Shown in pieces: positions 8,455 through 17,236 of a stretch of DNA of 64,000 nucleotides. The position numbers were made by a program, and so were the translations under genes. Source of the DNA: an uncultured Colwellia sp. Lineage in GTDB: Bacteria > Pseudomonadota > Gammaproteobacteria > Enterobacterales > Alteromonadaceae. The number at the start of each line of letters is the position of its first letter. Position 1 is the first letter of the stretch. The stretch lies in NCBI GenBank assembly GCA_913063325.1, contig CAJXYE010000019.1, forward strand, positions 1-64,000. Direction: 5' to 3'. The notes under the pieces were generated by a model, which saw only the letters and a program-made list of their open reading frames with translations, ran no database searches and was not told the DNA's origin.

Positions 8455-10377
8455 TTAGTGGTTAGGTAAAGGTTTTTGATAATAACGAGTAAAGTTACTT
8501 TTTCTCTTTGACTCAGTGGGAGCAGTTAAAATAGCAGGGTCTTTAAACTGTTTCATCATTCTACTCATATTTGACTCTGCTGGGCTGATTGTTAAATTAT
8601 CAAGCCAGCTATTTCCTTCAACCATAACAATTGGCGCAGGAACTTGTCCCATAGCGGCCAGACTGTCAAATTCAGGCAATACACGGTTAGTACTAAATAG
8701 TACTCTTTCTCTTAATTTATCATCACCTATACGGCCACGTTGTCCCCAGGTGACAATGTAGTCGCTGGCTGAAATATCATCGCCACTGGGTTGGTTGGTG
8801 ATCGCAACATCACGTATTACTGCAAAACGATTTTGCATCATTAGTTCTTCAAACAACATGGCGTAATCTTCACGTAAACTTGAATAGGCATAATAGTCTG
8901 AGGCTCTATCTGGGCTGAAAAAGCCTTCGATATCTGTGGGTAAATAACTCCTTTGTAGCGATGTTGCCGCCTCGCCAGCAAAACTCACTTGCCCTAAATT
9001 ACGCATTTCTTGGCTTGCTAATGGCAAGGAGATAGCTAACTCATCGGACTCAAAATTTGTACTGACTGCAGCATCTAATATTCGCAGATTACTACTATGA
9101 ACATACCATTCATTACTGGGGAAAAAGTCATTGGCATGAGCGAGCTCATGATACATTAACGAGGTTAATCGATATAAGGCATCTTGTGCCGTGCGATTAA
9201 CACGTGAAGCTTTGCTGTAATTATTGCTCGCATAATCATTATCTTTGACGTATCGCCAAGGCATAACAAATTGTAAATCGTTACCAAAATCAGCTCTGAA
9301 ATCAGGGGCTTCATTTATAGTGTCGCGCTCTTGAGGTGTTAACCAGAAATTTTCAGCGTCTAAATAGATAGCGCCAGTTGCCGCCCAGTAAAATGACGGG
9401 CGAACATCATAAGAAATAACGATTGCCGTGGTGGCTCTTAACAAGTTTTTTATATCATTGTTGGTATCGTTATTCGTTAAAAACGCTTTAAAACGATCGC
9501 CCATCCATCGATGTGATACCACAACACGATCCATTATGTTATCTATTGAAGGGCTCGCTGAAGTGCCTTTCACTTCCTCGGCAAGTAAAGGGATTTTCTC
9601 TAAAGTACATGAGCTAGTTAAGGTATTAGAGTAAACACAAGAGACCAGGTTACCTGCATAAGGACTGTTATTGTTATACGCAAAGACAGATGCTTTACGA
9701 TCAGAAAAATAAGCATTGCTTCCTATTGAAGCTGCCGGCTCTATTAAAACAGCGACTTGGTCACTATAGGTATTTGTGTTATCTAGGTCAGTAGCTGAAA
9801 CGTTAAACGTTACTATGGTATCAAGGTTAACGGATGGCGCATCAAAAAATATTGCCAACTCACCGTCGGTGTGTTCTGCAGTTAAGGCAATACTTGGGCC
9901 TGATACTTGCTGCCACTTCAATGTATTAATATCAATAGTTTGATCTAGTTCACTTCTAAATGAGACTTTATTTCCAGCAGTAACCACATGCGATAAACGA
10001 CTGGTAATTTTATGATAGTCCTCATTTACGGTAATGCTTTTTTCTAGTGTTTGCTCAACCCCATTATTAAGGGTGAAAGTGACACTAAAACTGTAATCGC
10101 CTGCGAGGGCAGGAGTAAACGAAATAACTTTACTTCTTTTTGCTAAAATCGTAACCGGCTCTCCAGCTGTTTGCTGCCAGCTAATATTACTAATACTGTC
10201 ATTAGGGTGGTGAAGAAGAAGGTCTATACCTTGATTAATATTTTGTATTTCATCTAGCTGTACTATGTCACCTTCTGGATAAATGGATCCATTAGAAGAA
10301 CTCCCATTACACGCCGTTAATAGCGTAATGAGTAACAAAGACAACACAAAGTTAATATTTACAATAGTTAAACGCAT
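8455..10377 (-). CDS. Large lipoprotein with Ig/PKD-like repeats and an HELAH motif
   Basis: A 640-residue lipoprotein of unknown function. The lipobox (LLTACN) follows a hydrophobic signal at residues 8-22. Two beta-rich repeats of PKD/Ig type seem to cover residues 40-118 and 125-212, each with a WQQxxGxP-like strand (SWQQTAGEP, KWQQVSGPS). The C-terminal half contains YHELAHANDFF at about residue 409, an HEXXH signature of gluzincin-type zinc peptidases, within a long mostly helical region. I cannot identify a family or the third zinc ligand. The ATG has a strong ribosome site (AAGGAAG). It is last in the bepA-arsC-DUF2069 series. Confidence 0.7.
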   Translation of the reverse strand: MRLTIVNINFVLSLLLITLLTACNGSSSNGSIYPEGDIVQLDEIQNINQGIDLLLHHPNDSISNISWQQTAGEPVTILAKRSKVISFTPALAGDYSFSVTFTLNNGVEQTLEKSITVNEDYHKITSRLSHVVTAGNKVSFRSELDQTIDINTLKWQQVSGPSIALTAEHTDGELAIFFDAPSVNLDTIVTFNVSATDLDNTNTYSDQVAVLIEPAASIGSNAYFSDRKASVFAYNNNSPYAGNLVSCVYSNTLTSSCTLEKIPLLAEEVKGTSASPSIDNIMDRVVVSHRWMGDRFKAFLTNNDTNNDIKNLLRATTAIVISYDVRPSFYWAATGAIYLDAENFWLTPQERDTINEAPDFRADFGNDLQFVMPWRYVKDNDYASNNYSKASRVNRTAQDALYRLTSLMYHELAHANDFFPSNEWYVHSSNLRILDAAVSTNFESDELAISLPLASQEMRNLGQVSFAGEAATSLQRSYLPTDIEGFFSPDRASDYYAYSSLREDYAMLFEELMMQNRFAVIRDVAITNQPSGDDISASDYIVTWGQRGRIGDDKLRERVLFSTNRVLPEFDSLAAMGQVPAPIVMVEGNSWLDNLTISPAESNMSRMMKQFKDPAILTAPTESKRKSNFTRYYQKPLPNH

Positions 10378-10411
10378 TCGCTTCTTCCTTTTTATGCTTG
10401 TCTAGTTAGCT

Positions 10412-10807
10412 TTATTTACTCTCTTTCTTTTTTCGAATACTCAAACCAAGTTCCTGACCACGATACTTAGCATAATAAGTAGCGCCAAAAAACATAGCAC
10501 TAGCAAAAATCAGTTCTAGGCTTGCCCATATTCTGTCTGCGGGCAATACCCAAAGCGTAGTTAAACTATGTAAAAAGTAGATTAATACGATAAAGTTAGA
10601 CCAAGCATAGGTAAATGGGTTGCCCTGTAACATGCCTTTTAAAGGAAACAATAGCGGCAGAGTAAACATCAATAACGACGTTGAAGTACTTAAACTCTCA
10701 CTTGGGCTCAAGACAATTAGCCAGAGAGGCATAAAGATAAGTAATGAAAAATAGCCAATTAGGGCTATTTTTTTATAACTACTCGTTGAAAGTTTTTGTT
10801 TATTCAT
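10412..10807 (-). CDS. DUF2069 membrane protein
   Basis: A 131-residue inner membrane protein with four predicted membrane segments at about residues 13-33, 43-60, 68-88 and 94-112 and a basic C-terminal tail (RKKKESK). Segments such as GNPFTYAWSNFIVLIYF and the YAKYRGQELG end fit DUF2069. The function is unknown. It lies 43 bp after the ArsC-family reductase and 35 bp before the big lipoprotein gene on the same strand, and may be co-transcribed with both. Confidence 0.82.
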   Translation of the reverse strand: MNKQKLSTSSYKKIALIGYFSLLIFMPLWLIVLSPSESLSTSTSLLMFTLPLLFPLKGMLQGNPFTYAWSNFIVLIYFLHSLTTLWVLPADRIWASLELIFASAMFFGATYYAKYRGQELGLSIRKKKESK

Positions 10808-10849
10808 TGGACTACTTATTTAGGTAAAGGGATAGATATTAATATAGCG

Positions 10850-11200
10850 CTAAAAAAAGGCTAAAATATTTTCAGGAGGTCGGCCAATAACAGCTGTGCT
10901 GCCATTAGAGACAATAGGGCGCTCAATAAGTTTTGGCGTATTAGCCATAGCATTAATAAGTGTTTCTTCATCAGCACCTTTTAAATTTTGCTCAGTAAAT
11001 TCAGGCTCTTTTATGCGCATCATCTGTAGCGGTGAACAATCAAGCTGCAACAATAGCTGCTTGATTTCGTCGTGAGTCAGTGGTGTTTTTAAGTACTCAA
11101 CAATCGTTATTTTGTGTTGTGACTCTTGTGCATTCTCTTCAAGTAATGCAAGTGTTTGGCGACTTTTAGAGCACCTTGAGTTGTGATATATAGTAAACAT
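10850..11200 (-). CDS. ArsC-family (YfgD-like) thioredoxin-fold reductase
   Basis: A 116-residue protein of the ArsC/Spx thioredoxin fold. It begins FTIYHNSRCSKSRQTL with the single active Cys in the position used by glutaredoxin-dependent arsenate reductases, and the later block KLIERPIVSNGSTAVIGRPPEN is typical of the family. Whether it reduces arsenate is not shown; placement beside bepA matches E. coli yfgD. The ATG at 11200 has the ribosome site AAGGAAAAC upstream and is preferred to an in-frame start at 11227. Confidence 0.88.
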   Translation of the reverse strand: MFTIYHNSRCSKSRQTLALLEENAQESQHKITIVEYLKTPLTHDEIKQLLLQLDCSPLQMMRIKEPEFTEQNLKGADEETLINAMANTPKLIERPIVSNGSTAVIGRPPENILAFF

Positions 11201-11267
11201 TGTTTTCCTTTGATAATTAATCAGCAATAAAATGCTATGAGTAGATAATAACTTAATGATGCCTTTG

Positions 11268-12731
11268 CTATAAGCGTTTTAATCGGCTCTCTTGTTCTTG
11301 AAATTGTAGAACTCGAGCCTTGACTCTTTTTTGCATTAAAGGTTGCTCTTCAAGAAATGTATAACTCGTTTGTAATTCGTCAACAGCCTTTGAGTATGCG
11401 CCAAGTAATGCGAATACTTCAGCTTTGCTCATGTGCATCAAACCTGTCTTTCCTTGAGTCCTATATAAAGTGGTTAATATATCATAAGCAATAAAATTAC
11501 CTGGATTGACTAATAAAAAATCCTGCAATATTTGTGTGGCAAGATCATAGTTTTTCACTGAAAGCAGTGCATTGGCGTAATTTAAACTCACTACCTGATT
11601 ATTTGGCATAAATAAGTTTAACCGCTCAAGCATCTTAATGGCTGAGTCTGCTTGATTATTTGCGATATAAACATCAGTTAATGCATCGATATAAAATAAA
11701 TTATTTCCATCAGTTTTTTTCAATGCTTCTAAAATATTTAACGCCTGTACCGTTTGCTTATTTTCGAAATAAGATAACGCTAAACCATATTGTGCGGCCG
11801 CTTTAATTGCATAGCGCTTTTTTTCTAACTGTAGTTTGAAGTAGCTGATGTTTGATTTTGCATCGCCTTGGTACCTCGATTTTAATCTCGCTTTGGTTAG
11901 TTCAAAACCTAAACTTGGTGGTAGAGGTCTCGCTGGATAATTCAATGCACGTTGTCGGGCATCGGTAATACGAGATTGTGGCATGGGATGGGTTAAGAGC
12001 ATTGCTGGTGGTTTACTAGCATAACGATACTTAGCTGACATCTTACTAAAGAAACTGGCAGCACCTTGAGGATCAAAATTACTACTGGCTAATAAGGCAA
12101 TACCGACTCTATCAGCCTCCTTTTCATTACCACGAGTGTAGTTAATACTCGCTTGTTGTGTTGCGGCCATACTTGCACTTAATGCGGCCATACCAACAGT
12201 TGGATTAACTAAGGTAAGTAATACACTGGATAGCATAGCAGCCATAGTCAAACTTTGAGTTTGGCTTTGTGATTCGAGGCGACGTGCTAAATGGCGCTGC
12301 GTAACGTGCGAAATCTCATGAGCAATAACTGAAGCTAATTCACTTTCGGTGTCAGCTGTGGTGACTAAACCGCTATGAATGCCAACATGACCGCCAAAAA
12401 AAGCGAAGGCATTCAATTCATTATTATTAATAAGAAAAAATTCAAACGCATAATTAACCCCTTGAGCATTTTTTACCAAGGTATTTCCTAAGTGATTGAT
12501 ATACTCAATCAATACAGGATCCTGGATGAGTGGCTGAGAACCGCGCAATTGGCGCATCATCGCTTGGCCAATTTGCAGCTCTTTATCAGTTGATAATACG
12601 CTGTAACCTGAAATACCTATATCGGGTAATTTATTCTTATTGTTATCAATGGCATTAGCATTAAAACTCGTCGATGTAGCAATAGCTAATGTCAGCATTA
12701 AGGCAGTAAACATGGGTTTTAGGTTATACAA
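11268..12731 (-). CDS. bepA: BepA-like M48 periplasmic metalloprotease and chaperone
   Basis: A 487-residue periplasmic protein. BepA helps LptD assembly and degrades misfolded outer membrane proteins. It has a signal peptide (to ASTSFNANA-like residues near 28), the M48 zinc motif in VIAHEISHVTQRH at about residue 137, a GNEKEADRVG block carrying the third ligand Glu, and C-terminal TPR-like repeats from about residue 300. The start is uncertain: TTG at 12731 has AGGA 7 nt upstream, while ATG at 12713 starts six codons later without a clear site. The neighbouring reductase gene and nearby perM and hda match E. coli order. Confidence 0.92.
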   Translation of the reverse strand: MYNLKPMFTALMLTLAIATSTSFNANAIDNNKNKLPDIGISGYSVLSTDKELQIGQAMMRQLRGSQPLIQDPVLIEYINHLGNTLVKNAQGVNYAFEFFLINNNELNAFAFFGGHVGIHSGLVTTADTESELASVIAHEISHVTQRHLARRLESQSQTQSLTMAAMLSSVLLTLVNPTVGMAALSASMAATQQASINYTRGNEKEADRVGIALLASSNFDPQGAASFFSKMSAKYRYASKPPAMLLTHPMPQSRITDARQRALNYPARPLPPSLGFELTKARLKSRYQGDAKSNISYFKLQLEKKRYAIKAAAQYGLALSYFENKQTVQALNILEALKKTDGNNLFYIDALTDVYIANNQADSAIKMLERLNLFMPNNQVVSLNYANALLSVKNYDLATQILQDFLLVNPGNFIAYDILTTLYRTQGKTGLMHMSKAEVFALLGAYSKAVDELQTSYTFLEEQPLMQKRVKARVLQFQEQESRLKRL

Positions 12732-12781
12732 TATTACATCCTAGGGTGATAATTTAAATAGAGGGAAGTGATGAAACTCAC

Positions 12782-13390
12782 TTAAGCCCCTTGAGTAAGA
12801 ATATTACCATTTTTTCTGGCTATTTCTTGATAAAACTCGGCAATATTATAACCTTTGACCCCTATAATTTGAAAAGATTCGCTTAAAATTGTTATTAATT
12901 CCTCAACTTTGTAATGTGCATATTTTAATAAGGCAGTATCAGCTTCGTCACCGTTTTGGAAACAGTAAATAGCAAAAGCTACTAAGCTATTGATGCGAAA
13001 TAGCATTTGCGTTTTTTCGGGTGACCAATTATTAAAAGGGCAGTTGCCTTTATCAATCATACTCTGGCTAACGACTTCACCTTCAATCGCTGGGTAACAA
13101 TGTAATTCGTAACCCATATCATTAAATTCATGGCGCAAAACAATTTGTGGTTTAGTTTTTACCTGAAGACTACCGTCGCTACTCTTACTTGCACCTAAAA
13201 GTGCTAAGTTCCATGAGTTTTTATTTAAAATTTGTTTATAGGCACTATCAAAGCCATGAGTAAGAACACCATCTAAATCCCCTATAGAAGTAGATAACAT
13301 ATGATAAATCGTGGAAACATCTCCCCAGTTTATTTTCTTTTTATAAGCATTAATTTCTTTTAAATTAGCTTTTGGGCTTAATGAACTCAT
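12782..13390 (-). CDS. Protein of unknown function, 202 residues
   Basis: I do not recognise this protein. It is 202 residues, soluble, without signal peptide or membrane segment. The N terminus is lysine-rich (SPKANLKEINAYKKKI), the middle has a beta-looking stretch (VKTKPQIVLRHEFNDMGYEL) and the C-terminal 80 residues are helical. A good ribosome site (AGGAAAGG) precedes the ATG, which supports real translation. It lies 50 bp upstream of bepA on the same strand and could be its operon partner. Confidence 0.65.
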   Translation of the reverse strand: MSSLSPKANLKEINAYKKKINWGDVSTIYHMLSTSIGDLDGVLTHGFDSAYKQILNKNSWNLALLGASKSSDGSLQVKTKPQIVLRHEFNDMGYELHCYPAIEGEVVSQSMIDKGNCPFNNWSPEKTQMLFRINSLVAFAIYCFQNGDEADTALLKYAHYKVEELITILSESFQIIGVKGYNIAEFYQEIARKNGNILTQGA

Positions 13391-13997
13391 TTAATTACCT
13401 TTCCTGACAATAAATTTTTTTTCATAATACTTAATCTTACATCTGCAACGAATAAAGGCTTCATCGGTAGCTTTAAAATGACTTTATATAACGTTAAATA
13501 ACCCAAACACAGAATAACCATGGCTAAATTACTTCTCTTGTCTAAAATGATTTTTAATTCCCTCTGAAATCCTACACTTTGGATGGTAACGGGTATACAG
13601 GTACGTTATGATAACTTGAATTAGTACAATGGATTAATTGTCGCAAATTAGTGAATTAAACTAAAGCGCTGTTTTAAGTATTATACCCAATCTACATAAA
13701 GATGCAGGATTCAGCTGGAATTAGAAACGTCTTTAGGTAAGGCATTGATTGAAGAGAATGGTTATTCAGGAGAATGTGCTCCTGCATTATCTAAGAAGCT
13801 ACATCCGTGTAGCGTCCTTGTCGAAATCAATAACGTAGCATAAAACGCTTCTAAACCAGCCCTACGGGGGCGTCTGAGTAGCTCATGTTCTTCGTACCCT
13901 TCTTTTTTAAGGGAACAACCCTTAATAAAAGGAGGCGCCTTGAACATGAATTTCTCAGTCGTCCTGAAAATTGCATCTTCAAGTAGCTTGGGTATAT
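13391..13997. other. Non-coding interval holding an inverted-repeat element
   Basis: 607 bp between divergent genes. The right half (13682-13996) is a dispersed repeat element described separately. In the left half (13391-13681) I see no gene, no strong hairpin and no recognised operator; it must hold the promoter of the unknown 202-residue gene. Confidence 0.6.
13682..13996. repeat. Inverted-repeat element, long form, copy A1
   Basis: A 315-bp palindromic element with imperfect terminal inverted repeats: left TATACCCAATCTAC at 13682, right end at 13996 whose reverse complement reads TATACCCAAGCTAC. It shares a core with the copies at 23355, 30237, 52919 and 53403. Within it are a 48-bp cassette (13768-13815) holding two hairpins, CAGGAG/CTCCTG and GCTACA/TGTAGC, and a large hairpin (about 13866-13964) with TTAAGGG-AACAA-CCCTTAA at its tip. 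It has no credible gene. The right end lies 1 bp before the TusA-like start codon. Confidence 0.85.
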
Positions 13998-14222
13998 ATG
14001 ATTTATAAATATGATGGCAGAGGGAAAAAGTGCCCTGTACCTTTGGTTAATTTACGTTTATTACTAAAAAACATGAATAACGGTGACCTGTGTATTATCA
14101 CTATTGATGATAGGGGATCCATTAATGATATACCTAAATTGTTAGATAAACAGGGTTATCATTATCAAAAACAGATCAATGATAATGGTGTTGTTGAGAT
14201 AAGTGTTAGTACATACAAGTGA
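13998..14222 (+). CDS. TusA/SirA/YedF-family sulfur carrier-like protein
   Basis: A 74-residue protein of the TusA fold. The family motif CPVPLVNLRLLLKNM (Cys-Pro-x-Pro) begins at residue 12; the Cys carries persulfide in TusA, but paralogs have other roles and the target here is unknown. An in-frame TTG at 13971 would place nine residues inside the repeat element; the ATG at 13998 gives the normal family N terminus. The start codon directly follows the repeat end, so the upstream control region is the repeat itself. perM follows after 30 bp and may be in the same transcript. Confidence 0.85.
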   Translation: MIYKYDGRGKKCPVPLVNLRLLLKNMNNGDLCIITIDDRGSINDIPKLLDKQGYHYQKQINDNGVVEISVSTYK

Positions 14223-14252
14223 TACTAGGAAGAATTAAGAAAATAGGTAGTT

Positions 14253-15335
14253 ATGTTAAAATTATTTAGTGATTGGTATACCCGTAAGTTCTCAGACCCT
14301 CACGCGGTCACGTTAGTTGTTCTTTTAATCTGTATTGCATTATTCATTGCTTTATTTAGTAATCTACTGATGCCTGTTTTTGTTGCTATAGCGCTCGCTT
14401 TTCTTTTAGACCTTCCGGTAAATAAGCTAATGCATAGTTCAATGTCGCGTTCTAGTGCAACCATAGTGGTAGTGACCACTTTCTTAGGTTTTTCCTTATT
14501 AGCAGTATTAGGACTAATGCCACTTATTTGGAAGCAGAGCAGTAATTTATTGCAAGAAGTTCCTTATATGATTACTCAAGGGCAAGGGTATTTATTGACC
14601 TTGCCAGAAAAATATCCTGACTTTGTGCAAGTCTCTCAGATTGAAAGCTTTCTTGTCATGGTTAATGATAATTTACTTGAATGGGGACAGGTGGCACTAA
14701 AAGCTTCATTAAACTCTATTTCTGATATCGTCGCCTTAATGGTTTATTTAATTCTTGTACCGCTAATGGTGTTTTTCTTTTTGAAAGATAAAACCGAGTT
14801 AATGAGCAGTATTGCCCATTTTCTGCCTAAAGAGCGTCGTATGGCTATTAAGGTAAGCCAAGAAATGAACCAACAAATTTTGAATTATATTCGTGGTAAA
14901 GTGATTGAAATACTAATAGTTGGCACATCGACAACCATTGCTTTTATGTTTCTTGATTTACAATACGCTTTACTACTGGGGGTTTTAGTCGGTTTGTCGG
15001 TACTGGTTCCTTATGTTGGCGCGACCGTGGTTACTTTCCCGGTAATGTTAGTCGCACTTTTTCAATTTGGTCTGAGCAGTGAGTTTGGTTACGTTATGTT
15101 GGCTTATGGCATAATCCAAGCCTTAGACGGTAATGTAATAGTACCTTTGCTCTTTTCTGAAGCGGTCAACCTTCACCCGGTAGTCATCATTATCGCAGTG
15201 ATATTTTTTGGTGGTTTATGGGGCTTTTGGGGGATATTTTTTGCTATACCATTAGCTACGTTAGTAAAAGCTGTCATTAACGCTTGGCCATCAGTTCCTG
15301 AGCCTGATGAGTCGGCAGATACCGAGTCAGTATAA
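14253..15335 (+). CDS. perM: PerM-like AI-2E family membrane protein
   Basis: A 360-residue inner membrane protein of the AI-2E exporter/PerM family. Several hydrophobic segments are visible, at about residues 20-60, 70-90, 155-180, 215-265 and 275-340, and the family region LLLGVLVGLSVLVPYVGA followed by GNVIVPLLFSEAVNLHP is present. Members are putative transporters; the substrate is not known. Its neighbours (bepA, the YfgD-like reductase, hda nearby) match the E. coli perM-bepA region. It ends in an acidic tail. Confidence 0.88.
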   Translation: MLKLFSDWYTRKFSDPHAVTLVVLLICIALFIALFSNLLMPVFVAIALAFLLDLPVNKLMHSSMSRSSATIVVVTTFLGFSLLAVLGLMPLIWKQSSNLLQEVPYMITQGQGYLLTLPEKYPDFVQVSQIESFLVMVNDNLLEWGQVALKASLNSISDIVALMVYLILVPLMVFFFLKDKTELMSSIAHFLPKERRMAIKVSQEMNQQILNYIRGKVIEILIVGTSTTIAFMFLDLQYALLLGVLVGLSVLVPYVGATVVTFPVMLVALFQFGLSSEFGYVMLAYGIIQALDGNVIVPLLFSEAVNLHPVVIIIAVIFFGGLWGFWGIFFAIPLATLVKAVINAWPSVPEPDESADTESV

Positions 15336-15426
15336 ATATAGCGAAAATGATATATCAGCTTAAAGGGCTATCAATAGTTAAAATTACCCTGACACTTATA
15401 TGTAAGCACTAGAGTAAGGAAATGAC

Positions 15427-15891
15427 ATGGAAATAACGTTTACCGAAAGAATGATGCCTGCCCACAAACGTATGGCCCTTGTTGCACATGATAATAAAAA
15501 ATCTGACTTACTTGCTTGGGCAAAAAATCGCATTGATGATTTAAAATATCACCATTTGTTTGCTACTGGCACAACGGGTACTTTATTAAGTTCAGCCATT
15601 GGCTTACCCGTTAAGTGTTTATTCTCAGGGCCAATGGGGGGCGATCAGCAATTAGGTGCATTAATCGCAGAAGGCGAGATTGATGTGATGATTTTTTTCT
15701 GGGATCCGTTAGATGCCGTGCCACATGACCCCGATGTCAAAGCGTTGCTAAGATTAGCAGCAGTATGGAATATTCCAGTAGCGACTAATAAATCAACCGC
15801 TAATTTTCTAATGGATTCAGCGTTAATGAAACAAGAGAGTGCCATTGAAATTCCAGATTATGCAGCTTATCTAAATGACCGAACCAAATAA
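15427..15891 (+). CDS. mgsA: Methylglyoxal synthase
   Basis: A 154-residue cytoplasmic enzyme that turns dihydroxyacetone phosphate into methylglyoxal and phosphate, a bypass of lower glycolysis when phosphate is short. The family blocks are [12 protein letters not shown] near the N terminus, [22 protein letters not shown] and the catalytic region [15 protein letters not shown] with the active Asp. Length is typical. AAGGAA precedes the ATG. It has its own gap of 91 bp after perM and a terminator behind it. Confidence 0.96.
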   Translation: MEITFTERMMPAHKRMALVAHDNKKSDLLAWAKNRIDDLKYHHLFATGTTGTLLSSAIGLPVKCLFSGPMGGDQQLGALIAEGEIDVMIFFWDPLDAVPHDPDVKALLRLAAVWNIPVATNKSTANFLMDSALMKQESAIEIPDYAAYLNDRTK

Positions 15892-15923
15892 TTTTATAAT
15901 ATTGTAATAAAAATTAAGATAAT

Positions 15924-15962
15924 AAAAAGCCCTAAGCTACTTTACCTAGCTTAGGGCTTTTT
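15924..15962. terminator. Bidirectional terminator between mgsA and bcp
   Basis: A perfect 16-bp inverted repeat (15924-15939 and 15947-15962) with a 7-nt loop; A run on the left and T run on the right. It serves the convergent mgsA and bcp genes. Confidence 0.88.
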
Positions 15963-15987
15963 AATGATGCTTATTATAAAATTAAAC

Positions 15988-16464
15988 TTACGAATTTAAC
16001 TCGTTTAAAACAGCTAACACAACATCATGATGTTCTTTAGTTTTAAATTTATTAAAAACATGGCTGATTTTTCCATCAAGGCCAATTAAAAAGCTTAAAC
16101 GATGAATGCCATCGTATTCTCTACCCATGAATTTTTTAAGTCCCCACACACCAAATTGATCCGCTACTTGATGGTCAACATCAGATAAAAGTGAAAAGTT
16201 TAGCTCATCACGTTGGCAAAATTTAGTTAAGCGTTTTACTTCGTCAGGGCTAATGCCAAAGACAACGGTATTTAACGCTGCTAACTCACTTTTTATATCG
16301 CGTAAACCTTGCGCCTGAACGGTACAACCGGGTGTCATTGCTTTAGGGTAAAAGTAGACTAATACTTGTTTTTTACCAATATAGTCAGCTAAGGATATTG
16401 TTTCATCTTTATCATTATTGAGAGTAAATAGTGGTGCGGTATCACCAATGGTTAAAGTATTCAT
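15988..16464 (-). CDS. bcp: Peroxiredoxin, Bcp/PrxQ type
   Basis: A 158-residue thiol peroxidase that reduces hydroperoxides in the cytoplasm. The active site is FYPKAMTPGCTVQAQGLRD at about residues 37-55; the peroxidatic Cys is in TPGCT. E. coli Bcp has a second, resolving Cys five residues on (TVQACGLRD); here it is Gln, so the enzyme must work as a one-Cys form. The bcp-gcvR order matches E. coli. The ATG is separated from the gcvR stop by 36 bp, so co-transcription is likely. Confidence 0.95.
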   Translation of the reverse strand: MNTLTIGDTAPLFTLNNDKDETISLADYIGKKQVLVYFYPKAMTPGCTVQAQGLRDIKSELAALNTVVFGISPDEVKRLTKFCQRDELNFSLLSDVDHQVADQFGVWGLKKFMGREYDGIHRLSFLIGLDGKISHVFNKFKTKEHHDVVLAVLNELNS

Positions 16465-16500
16465 AATAAAATCACTTCTGTTTGTAGGTTACTTCGCTGC

Positions 16501-17028
16501 TTATAATAAATTAGTAGTCGCTTTTTTAATGAAACCTTGTACATCAGTTTGCTGACATAACTCAAGGAAATCACGTTCTAGCTCATCAATACTAATTTTC
16601 TCTGTTAAAGCAAACAATATGTTAGCGCTCATATGGTTCGTTTTAGGGTCTATTTCTGATTTTAATGACGAAATGTCTATTTTTCGTGTAGCAAAAAAAG
16701 CTGTCATGGCTTTTAGAATACCGGGTTGGTCAATACCTGAGTATTCAGCTTGGTAATGTTTTACTAAGTCGAAAGTTCTGTGACCAGAAGTTCTCTTCAT
16801 CATAGTGATTAAATCTAAACTATGCGCAAGTTTAGCGATCCTAACTTCAATCTTATTAATTGCTCTGGTATCACCAGTAAGCAACATAATAAAAGTGAAT
16901 TCTGAACCAAAAATGGCCATTCGGCTGTCTAATATATTACACTCGCATTCACTCGCTAACTTAGTTAATTCACTAACACAACCAGTTCGGTCTGAGCCCA
17001 TTGCTGTTAGTACTAAATATTGTGACAT
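16501..17028 (-). CDS. gcvR: Glycine cleavage system repressor-like ACT protein
   Basis: A 175-residue protein with two ACT domains, at about residues 5-75 and 92-165. GcvR binds glycine and antagonises the activator GcvA in E. coli. The N terminus (YLVLTAMGSDRTGCVSELTKLAS) and the second block (YSGIDQPGILKAMTAFFATRKIDI) are the usual pair. It sits just upstream of bcp, as in E. coli. Whether it controls gcv genes here is inferred from family only. No promoter is recognised in the 208-bp gap to bamC. Confidence 0.9.
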   Translation of the reverse strand: MSQYLVLTAMGSDRTGCVSELTKLASECECNILDSRMAIFGSEFTFIMLLTGDTRAINKIEVRIAKLAHSLDLITMMKRTSGHRTFDLVKHYQAEYSGIDQPGILKAMTAFFATRKIDISSLKSEIDPKTNHMSANILFALTEKISIDELERDFLELCQQTDVQGFIKKATTNLL

Positions 17029-17236
17029 TTATTACGCCTAAGTCGTCAAGAAAGGCGCATTGTAACTGATCACGATTAAAGTTGGAATCATCTTACATTT
17101 TTGTGGTCATATGACTTGTGTTTGTAAAATCAGGCAAGTACCATGGGGCGCAATATTAGCCTTGTTATATATCAAAGTATTTTTTAGTGAGCTTAGTTGG
17201 ATTTTATATATCAACACCTAAGCCACAGGAGTTTTA

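Noticed and set aside
13762-13947. 61-residue frame on the minus strand
   Set aside because: It lies wholly within repeat copy A1 and has no homology in copy A2.
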